From UBA4802 sp964509195 (GTDB lineage Bacteria > Spirochaetota > UBA4802 > UB4802), in the NCBI GenBank assembly GCA_964509195.1, contig CAZDWJ010000006.1:62001-126000 (forward strand): a DNA stretch of 64,000 nucleotides, written 5' to 3'. Positions 1 through 8,533 of the stretch are shown here, piece after piece. The notes beneath the pieces were generated by a model, which was not told the DNA's origin, made no database searches, and was given only the letters and a program-made list of their open reading frames with translations. Each line of letters begins with the position of its first letter. The first letter of the stretch is position 1. The translations under genes were made by a program, and so were the position numbers.

Positions 1-555
1 TTTTTTTGTGCGATAGTTCATTAAAAATGCTTTCACTATAGATAAAAAAAGTGTTATGGTGCACATTGTATGTATTGATATGACAGATATTTAGGAAGTA
101 TAGCACAGATAAAGTATTTGACATAGAATTTTAAGCGCACGCACAATGTCAAAAGAAAAAATTGATAAAGGGGCAATGGTATAGAAAGTATTTTAGATAT
201 TTCTAAAATACCGAGGTTTAATTATAATCACAGACTAATGCAAGGGTACTACCATTGTTTAAGGAGATTTTTCAGTCAGTAGAATTGTAGTCTCTTTAGT
301 TGTGGCAGGTTCAATTCCCTAATGCCTTTAAGGCTTTTCCAAAAGTGTTGTGTAAATTTTGTAAATTTTGGTAGGTAAAATGCGCTCATTTTGATACAAT
401 TGTGCCACATTTTGTTGTAAAACCACTAAAGGTGAGTGCGGGGATTTGTACTGAAACAACTTTTTTAAACATCCCCCTGGTATTGACAATGAAGGGGATT
501 ACGGGTAAGTCACGGAATGACAGTGCGTAAATCCTATTTTTGGAGGACTTATAGA
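1..555. other. Intergenic region upstream of trxB
   Basis: No credible coding sequence is visible. The stretch holds one copy of the iterated GCGATAG word at 10-16, a small palindrome GCCTTTAAGGC near 324-334, and a tandem TTTGTAAAT near 353-370. A possible hairpin with arms ATCCCC (about 470) and GGGGAT (about 494) lies just before the gene. A TTGACA at 483-488 has no convincing -10 partner. A T-arm-like string near 309-320 was tested as a tRNA and rejected. Confidence 0.5.
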
Positions 556-1473
556 ATGAAAGAGCTCATCATAATTGGTGCAGGGCCAGCGGGTATGGCT
601 GCATCAATCTATGCAATCCGTGCAGGGCTTGATACGCTGGTGCTTGAAAAAATTTCTCCTGGCGGGCAGGTGATGCTGACATATGAAATTGAGAATTATC
701 CAGGCTTTGTTGAACCAGTCGAAGGATGGCAGCTTGCCAGCAATATGGAACAACAGGCGCGCCGCTTAGGAGTAACTATTGAAAGCAAAGATGTTGAATC
801 TGTTAGAAAAGTGAATGATGTATTTGAGATTACTACAACTGACGGAAGCACACTGCAGGCGCGCGCGGTGATAGCTGCAACAGGTGCATCGCTGAGGCGC
901 TTAGGTGTACCGGGTGAGTCTGAATTTACTGGCAGGGGTGTTTCGTACTGTGCCACCTGTGATGCTGCCTTTTTTAAGGATAGGGTAACAGCTGTAGTTG
1001 GTGGCGGTAACACTGCGCTTGAGGAGGCATTGTATTTAACACGCTTTGCCTCAAAGGTGTACCTTATCCACCGACGGGATGAATTCAGAGGTCAGAGGAT
1101 TTTACAGGATAGAGTGCAATCAAATCCAAAGATTGAACTGGTGCTTGATACAGTGGTAACGCAGGTTAACGGTGATGATAAAGTGAATACGCTTACGCTG
1201 TTAAACAAAAGAACAAATACTCAGTCACAGCTAAGTGTAGACGGTCTTTTTATATTTATTGGATTTTCTCCTAATACTGCATACCTGCCAAAAGAAATTT
1301 TGAATGAGGTGGGACAGGTTAAGGTTGATATGCAGATGCGTACTCCTGTTAGTGGACTTTTTGCAGCAGGTGACCTGCGTGAAGGCTCATACCGGCAGGT
1401 ACTTATGGCTGCAGCCGATGGAGCAACAGCAGCTATAAGTGCGTATGAGTATGTCACGCATAAACAGTGGTGA
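556..1473 (+). CDS. trxB: Thioredoxin reductase (NADPH)
   Basis: Flavoprotein that reduces thioredoxin with NADPH in the cytoplasm. The 305 residues carry the FAD-binding GAGPAGM near residues 8-14, the redox-active CATC (Cys132 and Cys135), the NADPH-binding GGGNTA at 149-154, and the C-terminal AAGDLRE flavin motif. Length is normal for the low-molecular-weight bacterial enzyme. An upstream in-frame ATG at 517 exists, but GGAGG at 542-546 sits correctly before the ATG at 556 and the protein then starts at the usual MKELIIIGAG. The gene stands alone and is convergent with the next gene, with 4 bases between stops. Confidence 0.96.
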   Translation: MKELIIIGAGPAGMAASIYAIRAGLDTLVLEKISPGGQVMLTYEIENYPGFVEPVEGWQLASNMEQQARRLGVTIESKDVESVRKVNDVFEITTTDGSTLQARAVIAATGASLRRLGVPGESEFTGRGVSYCATCDAAFFKDRVTAVVGGGNTALEEALYLTRFASKVYLIHRRDEFRGQRILQDRVQSNPKIELVLDTVVTQVNGDDKVNTLTLLNKRTNTQSQLSVDGLFIFIGFSPNTAYLPKEILNEVGQVKVDMQMRTPVSGLFAAGDLREGSYRQVLMAAADGATAAISAYEYVTHKQW

Positions 1474-1477
1474 GAAT

Positions 1478-2257
1478 CTAAATATATTTGCTAAAAGTAT
1501 GAAAGCACTCGCATAGTCGTTGCTGTATACTCTGAATACGCTGGGGGTCTATGCTCAGCGTTTCCGGATCAAAATATTTTTCATTCAAAAATAGTGCCTT
1601 TGATAATGAAATCCGTATGATTGGCAAAAGATGTTTGGCGTAACGATGCATAATATAGCGCTTTGCAGGTGTGCCAACACTAAACGGTGTTGCCACAGTA
1701 TATTTTTCGCCAGCAAATGCTTTCTTTAAAATTCCCAGCAATTTTAATGTTGCTGTTTCATCGCAGGTTGTGATATTAGCTCCATTTGTTGTAATGTGTT
1801 CCAGTGTGATGATGGGCCGCGGGCTACCTGCATCTTTTGCAACCGGTGGCGCAACGGGTGCAACCGTGTGGCACACTACAATAAAACGACTGGTTTTGAG
1901 AGCCTGTTCAATTCTACTATGAAAGGGGAGCCAGTAGCGTTTAATCATGGCAGCGATAGCAATTTCATCAGGGAATATCCCCGGCTGAAATATTTCTTTT
2001 TTATGTGAGGTTGTGGTTTTAATAACGCCATTGTATGTTTTTGGTGGAAGGCTATACGGGTCTCTGTCCACATCAATAAAAAGGCGATGCACTGGCATGG
2101 AAATTACCGTGCCAATTTCCTTAAGTGCAAAGCAATCGTGCGCAGCGGTATCTGCTTCAAAGAATAATTCAAGCTCACTTAACGTGCACAGCTGTGAAAG
2201 CTCATCAGGCACTTTATATCCGCCATGAGGTATAATAAAACAATAAGGCTTTTTCAT
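1478..2257 (-). CDS. N-formylglutamate amidohydrolase family protein
   Basis: The 259-residue protein begins with a hydrophobic strand leading into HGG at residues 11-13 and has VDRDP at 63-67. These match the family of metal-dependent amidohydrolases acting on N-formylglutamate and related formyl or acyl amino acids. The second conserved segment appears as VCHTV, so the substrate may differ from N-formylglutamate. No histidine-utilisation (hut) genes are nearby, so a role in histidine breakdown is not supported by context. The start is the ATG at 2257; no strong ribosome binding site precedes it. Confidence 0.75.
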   Translation of the reverse strand: MKKPYCFIIPHGGYKVPDELSQLCTLSELELFFEADTAAHDCFALKEIGTVISMPVHRLFIDVDRDPYSLPPKTYNGVIKTTTSHKKEIFQPGIFPDEIAIAAMIKRYWLPFHSRIEQALKTSRFIVVCHTVAPVAPPVAKDAGSPRPIITLEHITTNGANITTCDETATLKLLGILKKAFAGEKYTVATPFSVGTPAKRYIMHRYAKHLLPIIRISLSKALFLNEKYFDPETLSIDPQRIQSIQQRLCECFHTFSKYI

Positions 2258-2432
2258 ACTATGGTTGTTCGATTTATTTCGATTTATAATGAAAAAGTAA
2301 ATTATGGTATTGTAATGTAAGTTTACACAAATTATGCAAGTAAATTATATTGACTAAATATCTATGCTATAGTCTTATTGTGAGTGAGTTTTTTTACAAG
2401 ATGTGCAATGATCATAATGGGAGGAATAGAGA

Positions 2433-2939
2433 ATGAAGCCATACAGCATAGATACATTAGGTGAAGACATCCTTGAGATCCTGTCAAACAACGCAAAAGC
2501 CACACCGGATGATATTGCCCGACAACTCAATGTAAGCGTTGATAAGGTAACAAAATATATAAAAAAGCTGGAAAAAGACCGCATCATTCTTCGATATAAA
2601 ACTCATATCAACTGGCAGCGCATAAAGCAGCATGAAGTGCGGGCACTTATTGAAGTCAAGGTAACACCACAGCGTGGAGTTGGATTTGATTCGGTTGCTG
2701 AAGTTATCTATCGCTTCCCTGAAGTGACTGCAGTGTATCTGTTATCTGGTGGGTATGATCTTCTGGTACAGGTTGAAGGACCATCGCTTAAAGAAGTTGC
2801 AACATTTGTTGCTGAGAAACTTGCCACAATTGATCACGTGCAATCAACGGTTACTCATTTTATGCTGAAAAAATATAAGGAGGATGGTGACATCCTTGTG
2901 GACCAGCCGGAGGGCAAACGCCTTCCTGTAAGTTTTTAA
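2433..2939 (+). CDS. Lrp/AsnC-family transcriptional regulator
   Basis: The 168-residue protein has an N-terminal winged helix-turn-helix (about residues 5-60, with DDIARQLNVSVDKVTKYIKKLE) and a C-terminal RAM ligand-binding domain containing the characteristic LLSGGYDLLVQVEG. Such proteins form octamers that bind amino acids and regulate metabolic genes. GGGAGG at 2419-2424 fits the ATG at 2433. The stop is only 3 bases before the next gene, so the two are probably cotranscribed. The ligand and target genes cannot be read from the sequence. Confidence 0.92.
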   Translation: MKPYSIDTLGEDILEILSNNAKATPDDIARQLNVSVDKVTKYIKKLEKDRIILRYKTHINWQRIKQHEVRALIEVKVTPQRGVGFDSVAEVIYRFPEVTAVYLLSGGYDLLVQVEGPSLKEVATFVAEKLATIDHVQSTVTHFMLKKYKEDGDILVDQPEGKRLPVSF

Positions 2940-2942
2940 TGC

Positions 2943-3587
2943 ATGCATATAGTCAATAGTATCTATAAACGGTTGCTATTGCACTATGGACCGCAGCACT
3001 GGTGGCCAGCAGAGACGTGCTTTGAAGTAACTATCGGCGCACTACTTGCTCAAAATGTTTCATGGACCAATGCTGCTAAAGCAATAGCAAACTTAAAGAA
3101 GCACAATTTGATGACACCACAAACACTTTACAAAAAAAATGCGGAGGCGATAGCTCAGTATATTACATCTTCCGGATACTATAACCAGAAAGCAAGTGCC
3201 ATTGCTGCATTTTTACACTGGTTTAAACAATATGACTTTAGCTTTGAAAAATTACAGAAACTTTCCACCGAAAAGCTACGTGAAGAATTGCTTGCGCTTC
3301 CCCGCATAGGACCAGAGACGGCCGATTCAATATTGTTGTACGCACTGGAAAGAAAAATATTTGTGGTGGATGCCTATACTAAACGCATATTCACGCGCAT
3401 GGGACTTTTAACAGGAAATGAAGATTATACGGCAATACAGGAGATCTTTCACAAAAACTTTGAAGGCACAGTACAGGATTATAATGAATACCACGCGTTG
3501 ATAGTAAAGCATGGCAAGGATGTATGCACAAAAAGGCCCACGTGTGATGAGTGTTGTATAATACAATTATGTAAACAGATAATGTAA
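2943..3587 (+). CDS. HhH-GPD DNA glycosylase, endonuclease III-related
   Basis: Base-excision repair glycosylase of 214 residues. The helix-hairpin-helix is LPRIGPETADSI (119-130), the catalytic aspartate is Asp143 in VVDAYTKR, and a C-terminal four-cysteine loop (C-x5-C-x2-C-x5-C) should bind a [4Fe-4S] cluster. The lysine that gives endonuclease III its lyase activity is replaced by Glu125, as in MagIII-type 3-methyladenine glycosylases. A monofunctional glycosylase is therefore more likely than a true Nth (inference). The start is the ATG at 2943, without its own clear Shine-Dalgarno sequence, so translation is probably coupled to the Lrp gene. Confidence 0.88.
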   Translation: MHIVNSIYKRLLLHYGPQHWWPAETCFEVTIGALLAQNVSWTNAAKAIANLKKHNLMTPQTLYKKNAEAIAQYITSSGYYNQKASAIAAFLHWFKQYDFSFEKLQKLSTEKLREELLALPRIGPETADSILLYALERKIFVVDAYTKRIFTRMGLLTGNEDYTAIQEIFHKNFEGTVQDYNEYHALIVKHGKDVCTKRPTCDECCIIQLCKQIM

Positions 3588-3607
3588 AATTAAAAATTCT
3601 GTAAGTC

Positions 3608-3817
3608 GTGAACATAACGAAGGATATGGGTATTTACGGTTTTGCTATTATTATCAGCAGTGAGCACATGGGCAATACTTATCGCTGCACATTGTACGCA
3701 AGACGAAAAGAAGTTGTTCATAGATCGTTTTATTCCCTTGAAGAGCTCAACGTAGCGTCACATTTAAAGTTGGAAATCCTTTACAAGGCAAACCGCGATA
3801 AAAGATTTTTTCCTTGA
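3608..3817 (+). CDS. Small hypothetical protein
   Basis: A 69-codon frame from a GTG, or 63 codons from the ATG at 3626, 20 bases after the glycosylase gene. It encodes a basic protein with the segment YRCTLYARRKEVVHRSFYSLEEL and no recognised domain. AAGGA lies too close to the ATG to be an ideal ribosome binding site. The position directly downstream of two coupled genes slightly favours a real gene, but I do not recognise the family. Confidence 0.35.
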   Translation: MNITKDMGIYGFAIIISSEHMGNTYRCTLYARRKEVVHRSFYSLEELNVASHLKLEILYKANRDKRFFP

Positions 3818-4086
3818 CAATCGCATATTTAAACATTATCATATTTGCCAATATGCATTGTACAGTTTGTTTAGCCAAGGGTGTTGTAAAGTTGCATAGA
3901 GTTATGTTTTGTAACCACCTAAGCATACTTGAAGTATGTAAAATGAAGATAATACTGTTTCAGAATTTCTTATTGAAGGCATGAGCAAATAGGATCCCGT
4001 GTTTTGGTGATAGGTGGGGAATTGCTAGGCAAGGCCGTAAGAGTATTTCGTAAAGATTATTCATTTATTTTAGAAGGAGGTTTGTC

Positions 4087-4257
4087 GTGAAGACAAATGC
4101 ACCACGGTCCATCGTATGGTGGGTTTCTGTTGTTATTGGGGTTCTGGGGATTGTTGGAAAGTTTATTGCACTACCGATATTGACTGCATACTCATGGTGG
4201 CTTGTTGCAATAGGTTTTATTATCCTGGCATTGGCTACTGTAATCAAAGGATTGTAA
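4087..4257 (+). CDS. Small two-helix membrane protein (56 aa)
   Basis: A 56-codon frame starts at GTG 4087 behind a strong ribosome binding site (AAGGAGG at 4074-4080) and ends at TAA 4255-4257. The product has a short basic N-terminus (MKTNAPRS) and two hydrophobic segments, about residues 9-31 and 34-53, separated by LPILTAY, ending in a lysine-containing tail. This is the layout of a small inner-membrane hairpin protein. No family is recognised. The good Shine-Dalgarno sequence and consistent hydrophobicity make it a likely real gene despite its size. The preceding 269 bases (3818-4086) contain no other convincing gene. Confidence 0.65.
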   Translation: MKTNAPRSIVWWVSVVIGVLGIVGKFIALPILTAYSWWLVAIGFIILALATVIKGL

Positions 4258-4297
4258 TTGTTAAGTTACTATCGCCCAAACAAAAAACGTTTGAAAT

Positions 4298-5029
4298 TTA
4301 AGGAAATTGTATCACCGAGCAAAGCATCCCTGCTGCATTGGATGCTGTGTGAGGATTATAAAGATCAAGCTTCCATACCCCATCCACAACAAAATTGTAG
4401 CGAAAAGCCCCTTTTGGCAGGCGCTTGTGTATGCGCCATATGCCATTAGTATCTTTTTTCAATAAATCTATTTCGGGATTCCAGTTGTTAAAATCACCTG
4501 CAAGTGCTACAATTGAAGCCTTTGGCGCAAACAGCCTGAATTCCACAAGCCGTATGCTTTCATCTAGTATTTTAAAACTGACCTGTGTGCCTTCAGGAAG
4601 CATGTTCTGACGGACTATTGAAAAATACGAGCCTGCATCATCATCCACAATGTCCTGATTTACAGGATCATTAATCCATACATCATCAACCAGAAACTTG
4701 TACCGCACAATGCGTTCGTTGTCATTGAAAGGAATAATATAAAACCACACGCCGTTTGCGCTTCGTTCCATTGGTTGCTTTTTCCAGTATGAAAAATCAC
4801 CGGCTATGTACACCCTGTGGGCACTGCGGTTTTTATAGGTGATAAGCGTGCCTTTGAGGATTTGTGGCATGCCAGGCTTACTATGTGAGACAGTTACCGG
4901 TGAGGGTGGCGAAGCCTTTGAAAGGGTGTACAGTGAATAATAAGGAACACTTTTTACTGGCGCATAATCGTTATTGGAAAAATAACACAGTGTGATGATA
5001 AGCATTATCCATTGCAGCGATTTTGGCAT
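4298..5029 (-). CDS. Secreted protein with two glycogen-binding-type E-set modules
   Basis: The 243-residue protein has an N-terminal hydrophobic signal (about residues 5-17). It then has two repeats of the AMPK/isoamylase (CBM48-like) immunoglobulin fold: VYIAGDFSYWKKQ with RYKFLVDDVWINDP, and VALAGDFNNWNPE with RYNFVVDGVWKLDLYNP. These modules bind alpha-glucans or serve as interaction domains; there is no attached catalytic domain. AGGAGCC upstream supports the start at 5029. Similar stand-alone proteins occur in several diderm phyla, often without known function. Periplasmic or surface location is inferred from the signal. Confidence 0.75.
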   Translation of the reverse strand: MPKSLQWIMLIITLCYFSNNDYAPVKSVPYYSLYTLSKASPPSPVTVSHSKPGMPQILKGTLITYKNRSAHRVYIAGDFSYWKKQPMERSANGVWFYIIPFNDNERIVRYKFLVDDVWINDPVNQDIVDDDAGSYFSIVRQNMLPEGTQVSFKILDESIRLVEFRLFAPKASIVALAGDFNNWNPEIDLLKKDTNGIWRIHKRLPKGAFRYNFVVDGVWKLDLYNPHTASNAAGMLCSVIQFP

Positions 5030-5233
5030 GAAACACAGGCTCCTGGTGCTAAATTTTACGCTTTATAATTGCATATTAATATGTCGATAGGTATAGAGAA
5101 AATATTTATATGATTTTGCAGGAAATGTATATTAATATCTAATTAGCAAAATATGTTTGATTTTTTACATAGAATATGATTGCTATATTTATGTCACATT
5201 ATATGCAGAAAAAATATGTAACGAGAATCTGAT

Positions 5234-8200
5234 ATGGCGGTAACCGAAGAGATACAGAATCTGACTCCGGAAGAAGAAGCTGAAATTACACGCATTGTAG
5301 ATTCATTTGATGCTGAATTGGCATCCATAGCACAGATGCGCGGTAAGGTGAGTGTAATTCAGTCTGATTCTACTGCGGCCGATTTTACCATTACTCCAAG
5401 CGAACAGACTCAAGAAGGTGAGTTGCCAACCATTGAACCTGAGGTATTTGAAGAGCCTGAAGAGATAGTGGATATAACTGATATGATACAGGAGGTGCCA
5501 GAAGAAGTTCCTCCACCTGGGAAGGAAGAGGCATTACCTGAGTTTGAATTTGAAGAACCAGCCACCTTTGAAGAAGCTCCGCTAGAAGAAATAGCAGTTG
5601 AAGAACAATTGCCTAAGGAGTTGCTAGAAGAAGAGATACCAGCATTTGAAGAAAAGGAAATACCACCAGCACGACCGCCAAAAAAAGAAGTAAGTCCACT
5701 TGATGAACTGGAAGAGCTTACCAGATTTGAACCTGAGACCGTTGAAGCACATGAGATACGCACTGATGAATTTGTGACCGAAGAGTCACGTGGGCCACGT
5801 GGTGTAAGCTTAGATGAGGACATACATCTTTCAGAAATTGGGGTAGAAGAGGTATCGGAGATATCGGAGATAAAGGCAGAGGAATTGCCTCAGGCTGATT
5901 TGTCAGCACTGGGTATTGATGAGGAGATTTCTGAGCCTGCCGCATTTGAAGAAATGCCAAAAGAGGAGCCCCCACAGGCACGTTTTGAAACGCCTTCATT
6001 TGATGAACTGGAAAGTTATGAAGAGCCGGTAAGAAAAGCAGAAAAGGTTGAACGTGCTATTGAGGAATTCAGGTCTGAGTTTGAAGGGCTTAGTGAAGAA
6101 GAACCAGAGCCAATCTCAATGGAAGAAAGCGTTGAGATTTCAGATGCAGAATTACGTCGACTTAAAAAAGCATTGCTGCTGCTGCATCCGGTTCTCAGGA
6201 GAAAAATCAAGGAAATCATTTTACAGGACCAGTTTTCTCCTGAAGATACCCGAAAGCTCATCGACCTTATTTTATCTGGCAAGCCTGAAGACAATATTCA
6301 GCGCTTTATTGAAAAGAAGCTCAATATACGGTTACTTCTTGAAGAAGAAATTCCTCACCGCAGAGTAATCACAGCGCGTCCTGAATATACCCGTGAAGGG
6401 ATGCAGCGTCAACAGCGGCTGCTACGTCAGACAAAAATTATTGCTGCAGCAGTGCTTATTGGGTTTGCGTTGACAGTAACTGTCTATCAGTATATTTATA
6501 AGCCCTTGATGGCCAAACGGCTTATCAATAAAGGTGTGGCATTGATTCTTGAGCCTGGGGATCCAGCTACAAAAAAAGTAAAGGATTATAAAAAGGCTGA
6601 GGAACTCTTTGAATACGTTGACCAGCATTATAAAAAAGACTATTTATATGGCTACAATGCATATGCACGGGCTTACTTTAAAAAGAGGGAGTTTGATTAT
6701 TCGTATTCAAAATTAAAACGCGCATTTCAGATAAATAATCGTGATATTGACACGCTGAACAATACCGGCTATTTCTTTGCAAAAATACCTCAGAACTACT
6801 ACAACCGTATTCAAAATGATGCAATCAGGACATTTGCACCCAAAGGCACCTATGAAATTTCACAGGTTGACCTTGCAATAATGTTATATAACAGGGCTTT
6901 GGCAATTGACCCCAAAAACATTACCGCTCTGTTTGGAATTGGCAATGCCTATCTGTATCAGGGGCAGTATTTGAAGTCACGACAGTATTTTGAGAATATT
7001 CTTAAAGTAGATCCCAATTCATGGGTAGGATATGCGGGACTACTTAATCTTTTTATTGAAAGGGACAATCTGCCCGAGGTGCTTTCCATTCACACTAATT
7101 TGCGTGCTAGAGATATTTTAACCGATATTCCTTCACCACTTTTGGCTAAGTTAGCCCATTACTACATTGGCAAGAACCGCTCAGATACTTTCAATGTGCG
7201 TGTTGATTTAGGCATACAATCACCACGACTTAAGGATGAGGAAGATAATCTTATACCAGCGTGCCGTGGGGTACTTGATGCACTGAAACAAAAAGATCCA
7301 GATTATCCACCACTGTATGTTGCCAGTGCAAAATTGGCTGCAGCGCAGAAAAACTTAAAGCTTGTTGAAATGTTGCTGAGAGAAGCAGAGGAAAAAGCTG
7401 AAAATAAGGGAGAACGTTATTTTGCAGCACTGCACCTTTTAGGAGAATATAACTACATCATAAAACAGCCAGTTGAAGCATACAAATACCTGAATGCAGC
7501 TATCACTGCTTATCAGTATCCGCCTGAGTTTACTTATGAAGATTTTTATTATGAATCTGAATCAATAGGGAAAACATATGCTTACCTTGGTCACATATTT
7601 TACTATTTCTTTGACAAGGTTAAATTTAGGTTTGGCGATGAGCTTGATGAGGCGCTTTTGGATGAAGATGCTGATAAGATGGCAAATTTAGATATTGCGC
7701 GGCAAAAGTATGAAATGGCATTGCAAGAAAACTTTTCATCGCCTGAGGTGCGGTATAACTTAGGCAGGATATACTATGTGAATCAGAATTATCAGCAGGC
7801 GCTGGAGCAGTGGCTTAATCTCTATGAGGATATAGTCACCAACCCGCAGGTTATGTTTGCGATAGGCAACGCGTTCTATCACATGAATAACTTAGAGGCA
7901 AGTAAGGGCGAGTACTTAAAGATGATTACTGTATTTGAACGCAAGGCTGAAGCAATACGATTACCCAAGCCAGAACGCAAGGAACACATGATTATCTTCC
8001 AGTCGCTGGCATCAGCTTATAATAATCTGGGTGCAGTGTATCAGATTCAGGGTAGCGAAACAAAAAGCAGCATTGCATACTGGAAGGCAATTGATTATGC
8101 CTCACGTATAGGAATGGAAAATGAGTTTGCACGTGTCAACCTGGCACGTGGTTTTAAGCCGCGCGCCACACCCATTATGCCTATCCTTGATGAAAATATT

Positions 8201-8239
8201 CCTTACAGCATTGATATCTTCAGAGCTGAAATGCGGTAA
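5234..8239 (+). CDS. Large acidic-N-terminus, single-pass membrane TPR protein
   Basis: This 1001-residue protein has three parts. Residues 1 to about 300 are very acidic and proline-rich low-complexity sequence. A basic helical stretch leads to one membrane segment at about 399-420 (AAAVLIGFALTVTVYQYI). The remainder (about 425-1000) is tandem TPR-like helices with typical pairs such as ALFGIGNAYLYQGQYLKSRQYF and VRYNLGRIYYVNQNYQQALEQW. The acidic tail is probably cytoplasmic and the TPR solenoid periplasmic. Such architecture suggests a scaffold. The encoded function is not recognisable, and the glutamate codons give a purine-rich 5' third. Confidence 0.85.
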   Translation: MAVTEEIQNLTPEEEAEITRIVDSFDAELASIAQMRGKVSVIQSDSTAADFTITPSEQTQEGELPTIEPEVFEEPEEIVDITDMIQEVPEEVPPPGKEEALPEFEFEEPATFEEAPLEEIAVEEQLPKELLEEEIPAFEEKEIPPARPPKKEVSPLDELEELTRFEPETVEAHEIRTDEFVTEESRGPRGVSLDEDIHLSEIGVEEVSEISEIKAEELPQADLSALGIDEEISEPAAFEEMPKEEPPQARFETPSFDELESYEEPVRKAEKVERAIEEFRSEFEGLSEEEPEPISMEESVEISDAELRRLKKALLLLHPVLRRKIKEIILQDQFSPEDTRKLIDLILSGKPEDNIQRFIEKKLNIRLLLEEEIPHRRVITARPEYTREGMQRQQRLLRQTKIIAAAVLIGFALTVTVYQYIYKPLMAKRLINKGVALILEPGDPATKKVKDYKKAEELFEYVDQHYKKDYLYGYNAYARAYFKKREFDYSYSKLKRAFQINNRDIDTLNNTGYFFAKIPQNYYNRIQNDAIRTFAPKGTYEISQVDLAIMLYNRALAIDPKNITALFGIGNAYLYQGQYLKSRQYFENILKVDPNSWVGYAGLLNLFIERDNLPEVLSIHTNLRARDILTDIPSPLLAKLAHYYIGKNRSDTFNVRVDLGIQSPRLKDEEDNLIPACRGVLDALKQKDPDYPPLYVASAKLAAAQKNLKLVEMLLREAEEKAENKGERYFAALHLLGEYNYIIKQPVEAYKYLNAAITAYQYPPEFTYEDFYYESESIGKTYAYLGHIFYYFFDKVKFRFGDELDEALLDEDADKMANLDIARQKYEMALQENFSSPEVRYNLGRIYYVNQNYQQALEQWLNLYEDIVTNPQVMFAIGNAFYHMNNLEASKGEYLKMITVFERKAEAIRLPKPERKEHMIIFQSLASAYNNLGAVYQIQGSETKSSIAYWKAIDYASRIGMENEFARVNLARGFKPRATPIMPILDENIPYSIDIFRAEMR

Positions 8240-8533
8240 AATAAGCAAAACATTCATCATTACACCTTAGAAAGTAACGGAAGTAAACTATGTTTAATAA
8301 AAAAAATGCTTGTACTAATCAAATAGGTATATATTATGTCGCATTATCAATCCTTACTACATATACCATTACAAATAATTGTCACAATATGGTGAAGATA
8401 TTGTGGAATATAGATTGAATTTCTCTCCTTAAACGAACGTAAGACGATATACATTTGCTTCCCTCTCATTTTGTTATGGAGAGGGACTGGGGTAAAGTTA
8501 TAGGATATATTCTTTATTAAAGGGAATTAATAT
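8240..8533. other. Intergenic region with a CCCTCTC/GAGAGGG hairpin
   Basis: Inverted arms CCCTCTC (8461-8467) and GAGAGGG (8479-8485) are followed by ACTGGGGT. This resembles short intergenic palindromic repeats seen in many environmental genomes and may be a remnant of a non-autonomous element. A 42-codon frame beginning at ATG 8291 has only a weak ribosome binding site and is not called. Nothing else is recognised. Confidence 0.4.

Noticed and set aside
240..345. Possible tRNA near 309-320 (GGTTCAATTCC-like T-arm)
   Set aside because: No matching acceptor stem, D-arm or anticodon arm could be formed upstream; only the T-loop-like string is present.
5410..5823. Serine-rich 137-codon frame on the minus strand
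   Set aside because: It is the antisense shadow of the Glu/Pro-rich start of the TPR gene; low complexity and no ribosome binding site.
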